DNA of 64,000 nucleotides, taken from positions 1-64,000 of the forward strand of contig JACOST010000024.1 of the NCBI GenBank assembly GCA_016178705.1, read 5' to 3'. The notes under the pieces are model-generated. The model worked only from the letters and a program-made list of their open reading frames with translations, searched no databases and was not told the DNA's origin. The translations under genes were made by a program, and so were the position numbers. Below are positions 32,931 through 41,886 of the stretch, in pieces (within the stretch, counting starts at the first letter, position 1; every line of letters starts with the position of its first letter). This DNA is from Deltaproteobacteria bacterium (GTDB taxonomy: Bacteria; Desulfobacterota; Binatia; HRBIN30; JACQVA1).

Positions 32931-35396
32931 CTACGATCCGAAGTACGCCAAGAACTCCTTCGCTTCGCTGTTGCCCGGGTCGGCTTGGAGGACGAGGTTG
33001 TAGAACTCGCGCGCTTCGCTGCCCATTTCGAGTTGGCGGTAGTTGCGCGCCAGCGCGAGCAGGATTTCGCTGCGGTGGTCGTGGACGAATGGGGTCGGCG
33101 GGTCGGAGAGCAGGCGGCGGTACTGTTCGTTGGCTTTGCCGTACTCTCGACCACCTTCGTACAAACGCGCCAAACGATAGCGGTACTCCGACGCGCCCGG
33201 TGGCGCCACCGCGACGGCGTCGCGCACCAAACGCGCCGCGGCGGCGAAGTCGCCGCGGCGCTCGTAAATGGCGCTGAGTCCGGTGAGCACGTCGGGATCG
33301 CGACCGCCGTAGCGGCGGGCGGCGCTGAGCGCTTGCTGCGCCTTCTCCGGTTCGTTCGCGCCGAGCCAGTTGTAGCCGGCGTGTTTGAGCATCTCGGCGC
33401 GCATGAGATCATCCTCGGCCAGGATGCCGGCGCGACCGTACGCTTCCGCCGCGCCGCGCGGATCGCCGCGGAACTCGCGCACGCGCCCGAGCAATCGCGC
33501 GTCGCCGAGGCGCGCATCGTTCGACTTCAGCGCGCGGCCCAACTCGTCGTCGAGCGCTTGCGCCACGCGCGCCGAGTCGTCGAGACGGCCGGCGTCCTTG
33601 TAGGCCAGCGCAAGATAGAGGCGCACTTCCGGATCGGGCGGCAGCAACCGCTGCGGCAGATCTGGGTCCCAGATGATCGCGGTGCGCAGCAATTCGCGGC
33701 CACGTTCGGGATCGAGGGTGAGTGCTTGCTGCGTCCACTTGGCCGCGCGCGCTTGATCCACGGCCGACAGCAGCCCCCAATGCGTCAACGCCCATTCGGC
33801 CGCGACGCGGGTCCAGCCGCGATCGCGCGGCTGCAACCACACCGCGCGGTCGAAGATGTCGACCACGGCGTGGACGACTTCGACCGGGAGATAAAACCCG
33901 TAGCGCACCTCGGCGAGCCCCGACAGCGCCTCGCCGAGGTGCAGGTGCGCCGGCGCGTTGCTCGGCCGCAATTCGACCATGCGGGTAAACCCCTGCACCG
34001 CAGCCGCCCACGCATCAGCGATCTGCTGGCGCCGCGCCTCGCTGCTCAGATACGCGCGGTCGCGCATGGCGTCGTGACCAATCTGCAGCGCGAACGTAGC
34101 GGCGGCTTCGACCAACTCGACTTGCCCGCTCGCCATTCGCAACGCTGTGCCGACCTTGTGTACCTGCACCGGTCGCGGGTCCGGCGGACCGGCCAGCGGA
34201 TTCACCAGCGTCGTGTTGGGGAAGATGCTCCGCACCAGCGACTCGACCCAGTAGTTGCGGACGACGATCACCATCGCCACACCCGCCGCGACGATCGCCG
34301 CGATCGCCACCGCGCGCCGCCGCAGCGGCACGACACCTTGCAGACCCAATTCGGAACCGCGATCGAGCAAGCGCACGGTGATGCCAAACGCGACGGTGAA
34401 CAGCAGCCCGTTGGACGGGATGTGGAGATTGAAGTCGGTGAAGGAATGAAACAGCAGCGCGGTCATCGCCGTGATCAGACCGAGCGCGATCAGAACTTGC
34501 ACGTCTTGTGCGTCGCGCACGCGCCGGCGCAGCAAGCCGATGAAGCGAACGAACAGCCAGGCAAAGCAGATGGTACCGAGCACGCCGCTCTCGACCAGCA
34601 GCTGGAAGTAGTCGTTGTGAGCGCGATCGAAGTAGGTGCGCGTACCTTCAGGTTGGTAACGCGGGAACAGCCATTCGAAGTTTCCGAGGCCAATGCCGAA
34701 GACTGGAAAGTCGCGCGCCATCACCAGCGTCTCGCGCCACAAACTCGGGCGCGAGTAGGGCGTGAGCTGCATCTCGCCACCGAAGCGCGCCATCATCTGC
34801 GGCGACTGCAACCACAGCAGAGCGAGCGCCGCGAGCGCGACGGCGCCGATTGCCACGCGTCGGAGCGTCAATTGCCGGCGCCAGGCACCGAGCGCGAGTG
34901 AGCCGACCGCGAGGCCGCCCAGCGACGACAACACGCCGCCGCGGCTCTGCGTCATGCCCATCGCCATCAGCATGATCGCGGTCGCACCGAGCAGCAGCAA
35001 ACCGATCGCGCTCGCACTGCCCTGTCCGCTGCGCGGCGGCGCGGCTTCGCGACGACTCTGCGCGGAGCGCCGGCGGCGACGGCGGGCCGGAATGAAACTC
35101 AGCGCGAGTGCAATAGTGATCGGAATCGCCAACTCGAAATAGCCGGCGAGATGACCGCGGTTGACGAACGTGCCGGTGGCCGAATCAACGTAGACGGTTT
35201 TGCGCAACCAGAAGATCTGCGGATGGCGCGCCACCACTTGATAGATGCCGTAGAGCGCTTCGACGATGCCGATGGCGGCGACTACCGCGAGCCAGGCGCG
35301 GACGCGGGAGAAAAAGACGTCGCGTGATGACGAGTCGGAGCCGGCTACACGTTGCTCACCGCGCTGCCCAAGCCTCCACGGATATGCGATGAGCAA
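32931..35396 (-). CDS. O-antigen ligase/polymerase-TPR protein, main part (frame 2 of a split gene)
   Basis: 821 codons in frame after a homopolymer, giving membrane helices (RAWLAVVAAIGIVEALYGIYQVV), the Wzy_C-type segment GTFVNRGHLAGYFELAIPI with its periplasmic Arg/His, and MTQSRGGVLSSLGGLAVGSL. From about residue 390 a TPR region runs to the end (RLARLYEGGREYGKANEQYRRLL). The first frame is at 35345-36019, and joined they give about 1030 residues. Ligase-TPR fusions of this kind polymerise or transfer exported glycans. The apparent TTG start at 35396 is inside the T-run and is unlikely to be used by itself. Confidence 0.8.
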   Translation of the reverse strand: MLIAYPWRLGQRGEQRVAGSDSSSRDVFFSRVRAWLAVVAAIGIVEALYGIYQVVARHPQIFWLRKTVYVDSATGTFVNRGHLAGYFELAIPITIALALSFIPARRRRRRSAQSRREAAPPRSGQGSASAIGLLLLGATAIMLMAMGMTQSRGGVLSSLGGLAVGSLALGAWRRQLTLRRVAIGAVALAALALLWLQSPQMMARFGGEMQLTPYSRPSLWRETLVMARDFPVFGIGLGNFEWLFPRYQPEGTRTYFDRAHNDYFQLLVESGVLGTICFAWLFVRFIGLLRRRVRDAQDVQVLIALGLITAMTALLFHSFTDFNLHIPSNGLLFTVAFGITVRLLDRGSELGLQGVVPLRRRAVAIAAIVAAGVAMVIVVRNYWVESLVRSIFPNTTLVNPLAGPPDPRPVQVHKVGTALRMASGQVELVEAAATFALQIGHDAMRDRAYLSSEARRQQIADAWAAAVQGFTRMVELRPSNAPAHLHLGEALSGLAEVRYGFYLPVEVVHAVVDIFDRAVWLQPRDRGWTRVAAEWALTHWGLLSAVDQARAAKWTQQALTLDPERGRELLRTAIIWDPDLPQRLLPPDPEVRLYLALAYKDAGRLDDSARVAQALDDELGRALKSNDARLGDARLLGRVREFRGDPRGAAEAYGRAGILAEDDLMRAEMLKHAGYNWLGANEPEKAQQALSAARRYGGRDPDVLTGLSAIYERRGDFAAAARLVRDAVAVAPPGASEYRYRLARLYEGGREYGKANEQYRRLLSDPPTPFVHDHRSEILLALARNYRQLEMGSEAREFYNLVLQADPGNSEAKEFLAYFGS

Positions 35397-36019
35397 AAAA
35401 AAACCGCGCTGTAGGTCAGCATGCGCAGCAGTTCTTCGACGTCGCGATAGCGATAGATCGACAACGGGCGCCAGCGGCTCATCGCGGGCATTCGCTGCAC
35501 CAGCGCGGTCAACTCAGCCACCACCGGCGCCGCGCTCGCCACCGCCGCGTCCGGTTGGTCACTCACCGAGGCGAGCGGCCCGACCTGCGGCGGCCGGCCG
35601 GCATTGTCGCGCAACGCGGCGACGATCGAATCAAGTTGGCTGAACGGCTTGTCGTCAGGCCAGCCCAGCAGGTGATCGCGATAGAGCGCGTAGGTGTTGG
35701 GGCTCAGCACTCGGAGCACTGCCGGCGGCAACGGCAGCAACTGCACCACGGCGAGCGCACCGAAGCACAGCATTGGAAGACTCCAACCGCGGAGGCGGTC
35801 GTTGGCCGCGGTGGTGCTGCCACACACCAGCGCCTTGCTGCCCCACACGATCACGAGCGCTGCGGTGAGCAGCTCCATGATCGCCTGCGCCCACGCGTGT
35901 ACCGAGCCAAAGGCGAGCGGCGTGAACACCAAGAGCGCGATGACGCCGCCGTGAACGAGGGCATCGCACCGGCGGCCGAAGCGCTCGCGTTGAATGGGCG
36001 ACGACGTCAAGGTTTGCAA
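35345..36019 (-). CDS. O-antigen ligase/polymerase-TPR protein, N-terminal part (frame 1 of a split gene)
   Basis: 224 codons. The N-terminus has VIALLVFTPLAFGSVHAWAQAIMELLTAALVIVW, the first helices typical of this ligase family, then LPMLCFGALAVVQLLPLPPAVLRVLSP. It ends with RPLSIYRYRDVEELLRMLTYSAVFF, after which the reading frame leaves the family and stops. The other frame continues naturally with LLIAYPWRL. The gene follows the UDP-sugar dehydrogenase by 8 bp. One inserted T (ten instead of nine) or two deleted would restore the reading frame. Confidence 0.8.
   Translation of the reverse strand: MQTLTSSPIQRERFGRRCDALVHGGVIALLVFTPLAFGSVHAWAQAIMELLTAALVIVWGSKALVCGSTTAANDRLRGWSLPMLCFGALAVVQLLPLPPAVLRVLSPNTYALYRDHLLGWPDDKPFSQLDSIVAALRDNAGRPPQVGPLASVSDQPDAAVASAAPVVAELTALVQRMPAMSRWRPLSIYRYRDVEELLRMLTYSAVFFCSSHIRGGLGSAVSNV
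35395..35403. other. Nine-base A/T homopolymer at the frameshift point
   Basis: Nine A on the plus strand (nine T in the mRNA sense) exactly where the two ligase frames meet. It could be a sequencing or assembly error, a true mutation, a phase-variable tract, or a site of transcriptional slippage. Confidence 0.85.
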
Positions 36020-36027
36020 CCGAACTC

Positions 36028-37362
36028 TCAGGCGGGAACGATCTTCTCGCGACCGCGGGTGACGCGGCGGGTGGCGTTGCGGGTATCGACCACCAGCGCG
36101 CTGGCATCGACGATGAATTGAGAGTCGTACGAGCTATGATCAGTGGCGATCACCACAACATCGGCCCCGGCGAGTTCCGGCTTGGTTAACTCCACCGACT
36201 TCAACTGGAAGTCGTACTGTCGCGAACGCTTCAACACCGGCACGTACGGATCGTTGTAGCTGACGACGGCACCCTTCGCTTGGAGCAGCTCGATCAATTT
36301 GAGCGCGGGCGATTCGCGGGTGTCGTCGAGATCTTTCTTGTACGCGACCCCGAGCACCAACACGCGCGCGCCCCGCAAGCTGCGGCTGCGTTCGTTGAGC
36401 GCGTCCATCACCTTGGCCACGACAAACGCCGGCATCGCGTGATTGATTTCGCCCGCCAACTCGATGAAGCGCGTGGTCAGTTCGTACTGACGCGCTTTCC
36501 ACGTGAGATAGAACGGATCCACCGGAATGCAGTGTCCGCCCAAACCGGGACCGGGATAGAACGGCGTGAAGCCGAACGGCTTGGTGGCGGCCGCATCGAT
36601 CACCTCCCAGACGTCGATCTGCATGCGGTCGAACAGCACCTTCAACTCGTTGACCAGCGCGATGTTGACGCTGCGATAGATATTCTCCAGCAGCTTGGCG
36701 GCCTCGGCGACTTGCGTGGAGGACACCGGCACGACTCGTTCCACAACCGCGCCGTAGAGCGCCGCCGCCAGCTCGCCGCAGCGGCGCGTATGACCACCGA
36801 TCAGCTTCGGGATGGTGCGCGTGTTGAAGTGCGCGTTGTTCGGGTCCTCGCGCTCGGGGGAATACGCGAGGAAGAAATCGGCGCCGGCGCGCAGCCCGCC
36901 GTGCTCCAGAATCGGCCGCACGACTTCGTCCGTCGTGCCGGGATAGGTCGTGCTCTCCAGCACCACCAGTTGCCCGGCGCGCAGATGGGCGGCGACGCTT
37001 TCGGTGGTCTTCACGACGTAGGAGAGATCCGGTTCGCGATTCTCGGTGAGCGGCGTCGGCACACACATGAGGATGGCGTCGCACTGGCGCAGCAGCGCGA
37101 AATCGAGCGTCGGATTGAACGCGGCTTTGCCGGCGGTCAGCGTGGCGGTGGTGAGCAGCGGCGCCAGCCGGCTGGGGGGCAAATGATGGATATAGCTACG
37201 GCCGCCGCGCAGGGCATCGACTTTGACGGGATCGACGTCGAACCCGTAGACCGCGCAGCCCGCCTCGGCGAAAGTTGCCGCCAGCGGAAGTCCGACGTAG
37301 CCGAGGCCGATGATGCCAACAATGCCGCGTCGACCGGTGAAGGCGGCTAACAAATCTGCCAT
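36028..37362 (-). CDS. wbpA: UDP-N-acetylhexosamine 6-dehydrogenase (WbpA-like)
   Basis: A 444-residue nucleotide-sugar dehydrogenase. It has GIIGLGYVGLPLAATFAEAG (NAD fold), CVPTPLTENREPDLSYV, and ESTTYPGTTDEVV. The catalytic Cys lies in PGPGLGGHCIPVDPFYL and the C-terminal domain has LGVAYKKDLDDTRESPALKL. The STTYPGTT and SPERED-type features fit the UDP-GlcNAc/UDP-GalNAc branch rather than UDP-glucose dehydrogenase. The product, a UDP-N-acetylhexuronic acid, would feed the WlbA/WbpE/WbpD-like enzymes at 4021-7782. ATG 37362 begins just before the fold and 10 bp after the kinase stop. Confidence 0.9.
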   Translation of the reverse strand: MADLLAAFTGRRGIVGIIGLGYVGLPLAATFAEAGCAVYGFDVDPVKVDALRGGRSYIHHLPPSRLAPLLTTATLTAGKAAFNPTLDFALLRQCDAILMCVPTPLTENREPDLSYVVKTTESVAAHLRAGQLVVLESTTYPGTTDEVVRPILEHGGLRAGADFFLAYSPEREDPNNAHFNTRTIPKLIGGHTRRCGELAAALYGAVVERVVPVSSTQVAEAAKLLENIYRSVNIALVNELKVLFDRMQIDVWEVIDAAATKPFGFTPFYPGPGLGGHCIPVDPFYLTWKARQYELTTRFIELAGEINHAMPAFVVAKVMDALNERSRSLRGARVLVLGVAYKKDLDDTRESPALKLIELLQAKGAVVSYNDPYVPVLKRSRQYDFQLKSVELTKPELAGADVVVIATDHSSYDSQFIVDASALVVDTRNATRRVTRGREKIVPA

Positions 37363-37372
37363 GCGCGGGCGC

Positions 37373-39673
37373 TCAGATCTCAACGTCGGCGACGTGCTCG
37401 CCGTCTTGGGCGCCGTAGTACGAATAGGTGTCGCGGCTCTGGTAGTAATAGTCGCCACTGTTCACGTTCACGTTGTTGAGCACGACCCCGAGGATCTTGG
37501 CGCGCGCGTACTGCAGGCGGTCGCGCGCCCGCTGCACGACGTCCTTCGGCGTGTGTTGTCCGCGCGTCACCAGCACCACGCCATCGACCATCGTCGACAG
37601 CAACACCCCGTCGCTCACCGGCAACACCGGCGGCGAATCGATCAACACGTAATCGAAACCTTCGCGCAGCAGTGCCAGGGTCTCGCGCATTTTGACTGAG
37701 CCAACCAGCTCGGCGGGGTTCGGCGGCACCGGCCCGCTCGATATGAGGAACAGGTTTTCGATCTTGGTCGGCCGCACCGCATCGCGAAGTTCGCCCTGGC
37801 CGGTCAGCAACGTGCTCAGGCCGTGGCCGTTCTCGGTGCCGAGCACGCGATGACAGCGCGGCCTGCGCATGTCCGCATCGACCACCAGCACGCGCGCGCC
37901 GGACTGCGCCAGCGTGATCGCCGTGTTGATGGCGGTGATCGTTTTGCCCTCGCCGGCCTGGCCACTGGTGATTAGCATCAGGCGCGGCGCGTTGTCGGCG
38001 CTGGACAACAAGATGGCGGTGCGAATGGTGCGATAGGCTTCCGAAACCACCGAGCGGCCGTGATGCAGTGTGACCAGCTCGCGCGGGAGTCCGTCGTGAG
38101 CGGCGATCGCCGGAACGTGGGCGGCGGACGGTTCGCGCGGCGTCGCGCTCGACGCGAACGTCGGCACGATGCCGAGCGCCGGCACCCGCACGAACCGTTC
38201 GACCTCTTCCGGTGTCTTCAACGTGTTGTCGAGATACTCGAAAAAGAACGCCAGCGCCGTCCCCAGCGTCAGACCCGCCACCAGGCTCAGCAGCAGGTTG
38301 AGCGTGCGCTTCGGGCGCGAGGGATACAGCGGACTTTCGGCCTTGTCGACAATGGTGACGTTGGAGACCCGCAAGCTGTCGGCAACGGTCGTCTCCTTCA
38401 TGCGCGCCAGCGTACTCTCGTAGAGCGCGTGACTGGTATCGACGTCGCGCTTGAGCATGTTGTAGTCGACCGAATTCTCCTTCTGATCGAGCGCGGTGTT
38501 CTTCTGCGCTTCAAGCTGGACGCGCAGCTCCTCCTCGCGCCCCTTTGCGGCCATGTAGCCCGACTCGATGCCGCCGACGACCTTCTTGATCTCAGCGTCG
38601 ATGCGAGCATGTGCGGCCTCGACTTCACCCTTGAGCTGCTGCATCGTCGGGTACGCGGGTTTGAACTTTTCGCCCATCTGGGCGTACTTGGCTTCTAGTT
38701 CCGAAGCCGTTTGCTTGAGGTGTTGGATCAACGGGCTGTCGATCACCGCCGGCAACGCCTCGTAGTTGCGTGTCTTGATGAGTAAGTACTGCGACTCGTA
38801 TTGGATGCGGTCGGCCTGCGCGGTGGTGAGACGCTTGTTCAAGTCGTCGAGGCGGCCGACGACGATGTTCTCGCGATTGTCGAGGGAGATGATGTGGTGC
38901 TCTTTGCGATAGCGATTGAGCGCGCCTTCGGTGGTTTCGACCTTTTGCTTCAACTCGGTGAGTTTGGTTTCGAGAAACTGCTGCGCGTCGCCGGTCGCAT
39001 GATAGCGGCCCTCCATCCCTTGCTGGATGTAGGCATTGGCGTGCGCGTTGGCGATCTGCGCCGAGAGGCCGGGATCGTGCGTACTGAAGCGCACGCGCAC
39101 CAGGCGCGAGTTCTTGACCGGTTCGACTTCGAATAGTTCGAGATAGAGATCGATCAAGCGCGGATCGACCCCGAGCTCTTGGCTCTCGGGCTCGCTTGCC
39201 GGCGCGGTGCTGAACCAGCCGCGCACGGCAGCCATTGCGCGTCGCAACATGCCGGGTTGGCTGCCGCTGAGGAAACGCGGATCATTTTCGAGTGCCAAGT
39301 CGCGCAGCACGCGCGCCGCCAAGGTGCGACTCTCGAGGATGCGGAACTGGGTCTGGTAATAGTCGTACTTCTCGGGGCCGAAGACGTCGGGCTGGGTCAC
39401 CTCCTCGATCTTCACGACGTGCGGCGCCTGCTTCTCGATCTGCAGCGTCGCCTCGGCCGTGTAAGTGCGTTCGGTGGTGAACGTGATGAACGCCGTGGTC
39501 GTCACCACGACCAAGGTGAACAGCGCGATCACCCAACGATGCTTGAGGATCACCTGCCAGTAATCGCGCAGGTGGGTGTCGTTCGCATCGGCGAACGGAG
39601 CCATCGGAGGCGGCATCTCGTTCGGCGTGATGCGGTAGGGCGACAACTGATTCATCGATGCGGTGTCACTCAT
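37373..39673 (-). CDS. wzc: Wzc-type chain-length determinant and tyrosine autokinase
   Basis: 766 residues. After a cytoplasmic N-tail the Wzz domain starts at HLRDYWQVILKHRWVIALFTLVVV (first membrane helix) and a long periplasmic coiled coil follows. The second helix lies near residue 445 (LLLSLVAGLTLGTALAFFF). The cytoplasmic BY-kinase has Walker A SGQAGEGKTITAIN near 574, Walker A' VLVVDADMRRP, and YVLIDSPPVLPVSD. A C-terminal tyrosine cluster (GDYYYQSRDTYSYYG, six Tyr) is the autophosphorylation site. It controls polymer length and export with the OPX protein encoded upstream. ATG 39673 is used; the longer frame lies inside the OPX gene. Confidence 0.92.
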   Translation of the reverse strand: MSDTASMNQLSPYRITPNEMPPPMAPFADANDTHLRDYWQVILKHRWVIALFTLVVVTTTAFITFTTERTYTAEATLQIEKQAPHVVKIEEVTQPDVFGPEKYDYYQTQFRILESRTLAARVLRDLALENDPRFLSGSQPGMLRRAMAAVRGWFSTAPASEPESQELGVDPRLIDLYLELFEVEPVKNSRLVRVRFSTHDPGLSAQIANAHANAYIQQGMEGRYHATGDAQQFLETKLTELKQKVETTEGALNRYRKEHHIISLDNRENIVVGRLDDLNKRLTTAQADRIQYESQYLLIKTRNYEALPAVIDSPLIQHLKQTASELEAKYAQMGEKFKPAYPTMQQLKGEVEAAHARIDAEIKKVVGGIESGYMAAKGREEELRVQLEAQKNTALDQKENSVDYNMLKRDVDTSHALYESTLARMKETTVADSLRVSNVTIVDKAESPLYPSRPKRTLNLLLSLVAGLTLGTALAFFFEYLDNTLKTPEEVERFVRVPALGIVPTFASSATPREPSAAHVPAIAAHDGLPRELVTLHHGRSVVSEAYRTIRTAILLSSADNAPRLMLITSGQAGEGKTITAINTAITLAQSGARVLVVDADMRRPRCHRVLGTENGHGLSTLLTGQGELRDAVRPTKIENLFLISSGPVPPNPAELVGSVKMRETLALLREGFDYVLIDSPPVLPVSDGVLLSTMVDGVVLVTRGQHTPKDVVQRARDRLQYARAKILGVVLNNVNVNSGDYYYQSRDTYSYYGAQDGEHVADVEI

Positions 39674-39687
39674 AGGATCGGCGTCGC

Positions 39688-40818
39688 TCACAAAATGGGG
39701 ATAGTTCCGGCGACCCGGAAGACATTGGTCACCACGTAATAGAGCGCGTAAAGCGGCACCTTCAAGGCGTTGGCGGGCACGTAGACGATATCGCCGGCCT
39801 CGAGTGGAATGTCCTGTCCTCTGCCGTCCATGATTCCTTTCAAATCTGCGCTCAGCGTCATGCGCGTACCGTTGCGCTGCGTGCGCACCACCTGCACCTC
39901 GCTGGTCGCCGCCGGATAGAGCGGGCCGCCGGCGGCGGTCACCGCGCCGAGCACGCTGACGCCGCGGGTCAGCGGATAGGAACCAGGCTTCTCGACCCAC
40001 CCATCGACGAGGAACTGTCCGCCTTCGGGAACGACAATCACATCACCCGCGCGCGACGGCAAGGTCAGCGCGGTCTGAGTGCCGGCGTCAAGGATGTCGC
40101 GCACATCGATGACGATTGGATCGCTGCTGGCGTCGAGCGCGTCACTGACCACAGCGCGATCGCCGACACCGAGGCGCTCGGCGCTGGCCAGCATGGCGAT
40201 CTTCGCATGGTCGATGCGCTCGCCGGGCAACAGATAGATGCGACTGCCGGCGTCGCGCGCCAGTCCACCCGCCTCGGACAGCATGTCGAGGATGGTGTTC
40301 TTGTCCTTGGTAAGGCTGTACTGACCCGGCCGCAGGACCGCGCCCATGACCGAAACCTTCTGGCTGCCGTAGTCCTGCACGAAGACGTTGACCTGCGGGT
40401 TTCTGATGAACTTCGCCTCGAGGTGCTGAGTGATGTCGGCTTCGAGTTCGCGTTCAGTGAGGCCGTCGGCCTTGATCGCACCGATCAGCGGCAACGTTAC
40501 GTAACCTGCGCCAGAGACGCGCACGGTGCGGTCGAGGTCCTCGGTATCGAAGACGTTGATCTCGACCAAGTCGCCGGGGCCGATGTGGTAGTCGCGGCCG
40601 ATGCCGGCGGCTTCGCGTTCGCGGCGCAAGTCTTCGAGTCGTTGGCGACTGGCGCGCACGTCTTCATCGGCGGGCGTGATCACGCCGGGGCCGGTGTTCA
40701 TGCCGGCCATCCAGCGCTGCTGTGGCGGCGGACAGCCGAGCAAGGCGATCGTAGCGGACACCATGAGGGCGAGGCCGATCAGGCGCGGTGTGCGGTGGAA
40801 TATGTCTCTTTGATTCAC
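39688..40818 (-). CDS. wza: Polysaccharide export outer-membrane lipoprotein (Wza/OPX family)
   Basis: 376 residues with GTG start at 40818. The signal peptide ends at a lipobox (ATIALLGCPPP), so the protein is a lipoprotein. The export domain begins YHIGPGDLVEINVFDTEDLDRTVRVSGAGYVTLPLIG, followed by SLBB domains (VSVMGAVLRPGQYSL and FLVDGWVEKPGSYPLTRG). It should form the outer-membrane or periplasmic exit channel paired with Wzc. The frame remains open to 40908, but that stretch overlaps the upstream terminator, so a start there is unlikely. First gene of its operon. Confidence 0.88.
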   Translation of the reverse strand: MNQRDIFHRTPRLIGLALMVSATIALLGCPPPQQRWMAGMNTGPGVITPADEDVRASRQRLEDLRREREAAGIGRDYHIGPGDLVEINVFDTEDLDRTVRVSGAGYVTLPLIGAIKADGLTERELEADITQHLEAKFIRNPQVNVFVQDYGSQKVSVMGAVLRPGQYSLTKDKNTILDMLSEAGGLARDAGSRIYLLPGERIDHAKIAMLASAERLGVGDRAVVSDALDASSDPIVIDVRDILDAGTQTALTLPSRAGDVIVVPEGGQFLVDGWVEKPGSYPLTRGVSVLGAVTAAGGPLYPAATSEVQVVRTQRNGTRMTLSADLKGIMDGRGQDIPLEAGDIVYVPANALKVPLYALYYVVTNVFRVAGTIPIL

Positions 40819-40860
40819 GTTCTCAAGTCCGGTCACGCTGCATACTGCCCGATCCGACAG

Positions 40861-40895
40861 AAAAAAAACAGGGAGGCCAACTGCGCCTCCCTGTT
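40861..40895 (-). terminator. Intrinsic terminator of the 40938-41780 gene
   Basis: On the minus strand AACAGGGAGGC pairs perfectly with GCCTCCCTGTT around a 7-nt loop, followed directly by eight T. It lies 43 bp after the stop of the anchored Thr/Pro-rich protein and 43 bp before the OPX start, so the OPX operon must have its own promoter in 40819-40860. Confidence 0.9.
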
Positions 40896-40937
40896 GATTG
40901 CGGGACAAGGGGCCGGCTGAGCCGGCGCCACTCGCGA

Positions 40938-41780
40938 CTACCGATTACACGTCTCACATGTCGGTGATGCCGTTGGCCCAACCGGGGTGGTAGGCGTCAG
41001 CGTCGGCACCAAGGTGAGCGTTGCCGTCGGTGGCGTCGTCGCCGTCGGGCTCGGTGGCACGCTGCCAGTCGGGGTCGGCGACGTCCGTGTGCCCGTCGCA
41101 GTCGGTGGTGTAGTGCTCGTAGGGGTCGCCTCCACTGGGCGTGTGCCGGTGATCGTTGCGGTTGGCCGTGTGCCGGTGATCGTTGGGGTCCCATGGCCCT
41201 CTCCCCCGGTGGGCGTCAGAGTTGCATTGCCCTCTCCGCCGCCACCGCCACCGCCGCCGCCGCTCAATCCGACGCCGAGGCCGACGCCGAGACCAACCAA
41301 CGCCACGCCGCCAATCAAGTAGCAGCGATTGATTTCGTACTCGCCGATTTGCACCGGGGAGCACAACTCGCTCTCTTCGCCGCCGACTTTGCCGGGAACC
41401 GCGATCGCCGCAGCCTTGTCGTTGGCCGATAGACGCCAGTTGACGATCAGGCCCTTCTCGCCCAATTCGGCCTTTACCGTGTCGCCGCGTAGGGGGGCGG
41501 GAGCTACGACCTTCACGTTGTAGGTACCAACGGCGACACCCTCAACAGCGTACAGCCCGTTGTCTCCGCTGGTGGTGGAGAACAGCACCGAATCGGAGCC
41601 CGGCCGCAGCACGAGCACCGTGGCACCACCCACCGGCTTTCCCGCGGCGTTGACAATCTTGCCGCCCAGAGTCGCCCGGCTCGCGGCGAGCGCCGGGGCG
41701 CCCACCATGGCGCACGACACTGCAACCGCAAGCAGCCGCATCCCGAATCCAGTCCGTTGACCGTGCATTCCTATCGACAT
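40938..41780 (-). CDS. Exported protein with carboxypeptidase-regulatory-like domain and Thr/Pro-rich tail
   Basis: 280 residues. ATG 41780 has a strong Shine-Dalgarno (GGAGGAGAGG). A signal peptide (MRLLAVAVSCAMVGAPALA) leads into a small beta domain resembling CarboxypepD_reg (GGKIVNAAGKPVGGATVLVL, TSGDNGLYAVEGVAVGTYNVKVV). Next is a membrane helix ending in a poly-Gly run (GGVALVGLGVGLGVGLSGGG) and about 90 residues of Thr/Pro repeats (TPTITGTRPTATITGTRP), ending CETCNR. It is probably membrane-anchored with an extended surface segment. It is terminated before the export operon, so it is an independent gene, perhaps tied to the cell surface. Confidence 0.75.
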   Translation of the reverse strand: MSIGMHGQRTGFGMRLLAVAVSCAMVGAPALAASRATLGGKIVNAAGKPVGGATVLVLRPGSDSVLFSTTSGDNGLYAVEGVAVGTYNVKVVAPAPLRGDTVKAELGEKGLIVNWRLSANDKAAAIAVPGKVGGEESELCSPVQIGEYEINRCYLIGGVALVGLGVGLGVGLSGGGGGGGGGEGNATLTPTGGEGHGTPTITGTRPTATITGTRPVEATPTSTTPPTATGTRTSPTPTGSVPPSPTATTPPTATLTLVPTLTPTTPVGPTASPTCETCNR

Positions 41781-41886
41781 AGCCTCTCCTCCGCGAGTCG
41801 GCCGCCCAAAACCCCAAAAGCGGGCGGATGGTCTCACCTTCACTTCTGGAAGTCAAGGATTCATCAGCGAGAGTAGGGGCATTCGC

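Noticed and set aside
32985-34901. 638-codon plus-strand open frame
   Set aside because: Lies antisense to the ligase/TPR gene; composition is Arg/Gln/His-rich and no family is visible.
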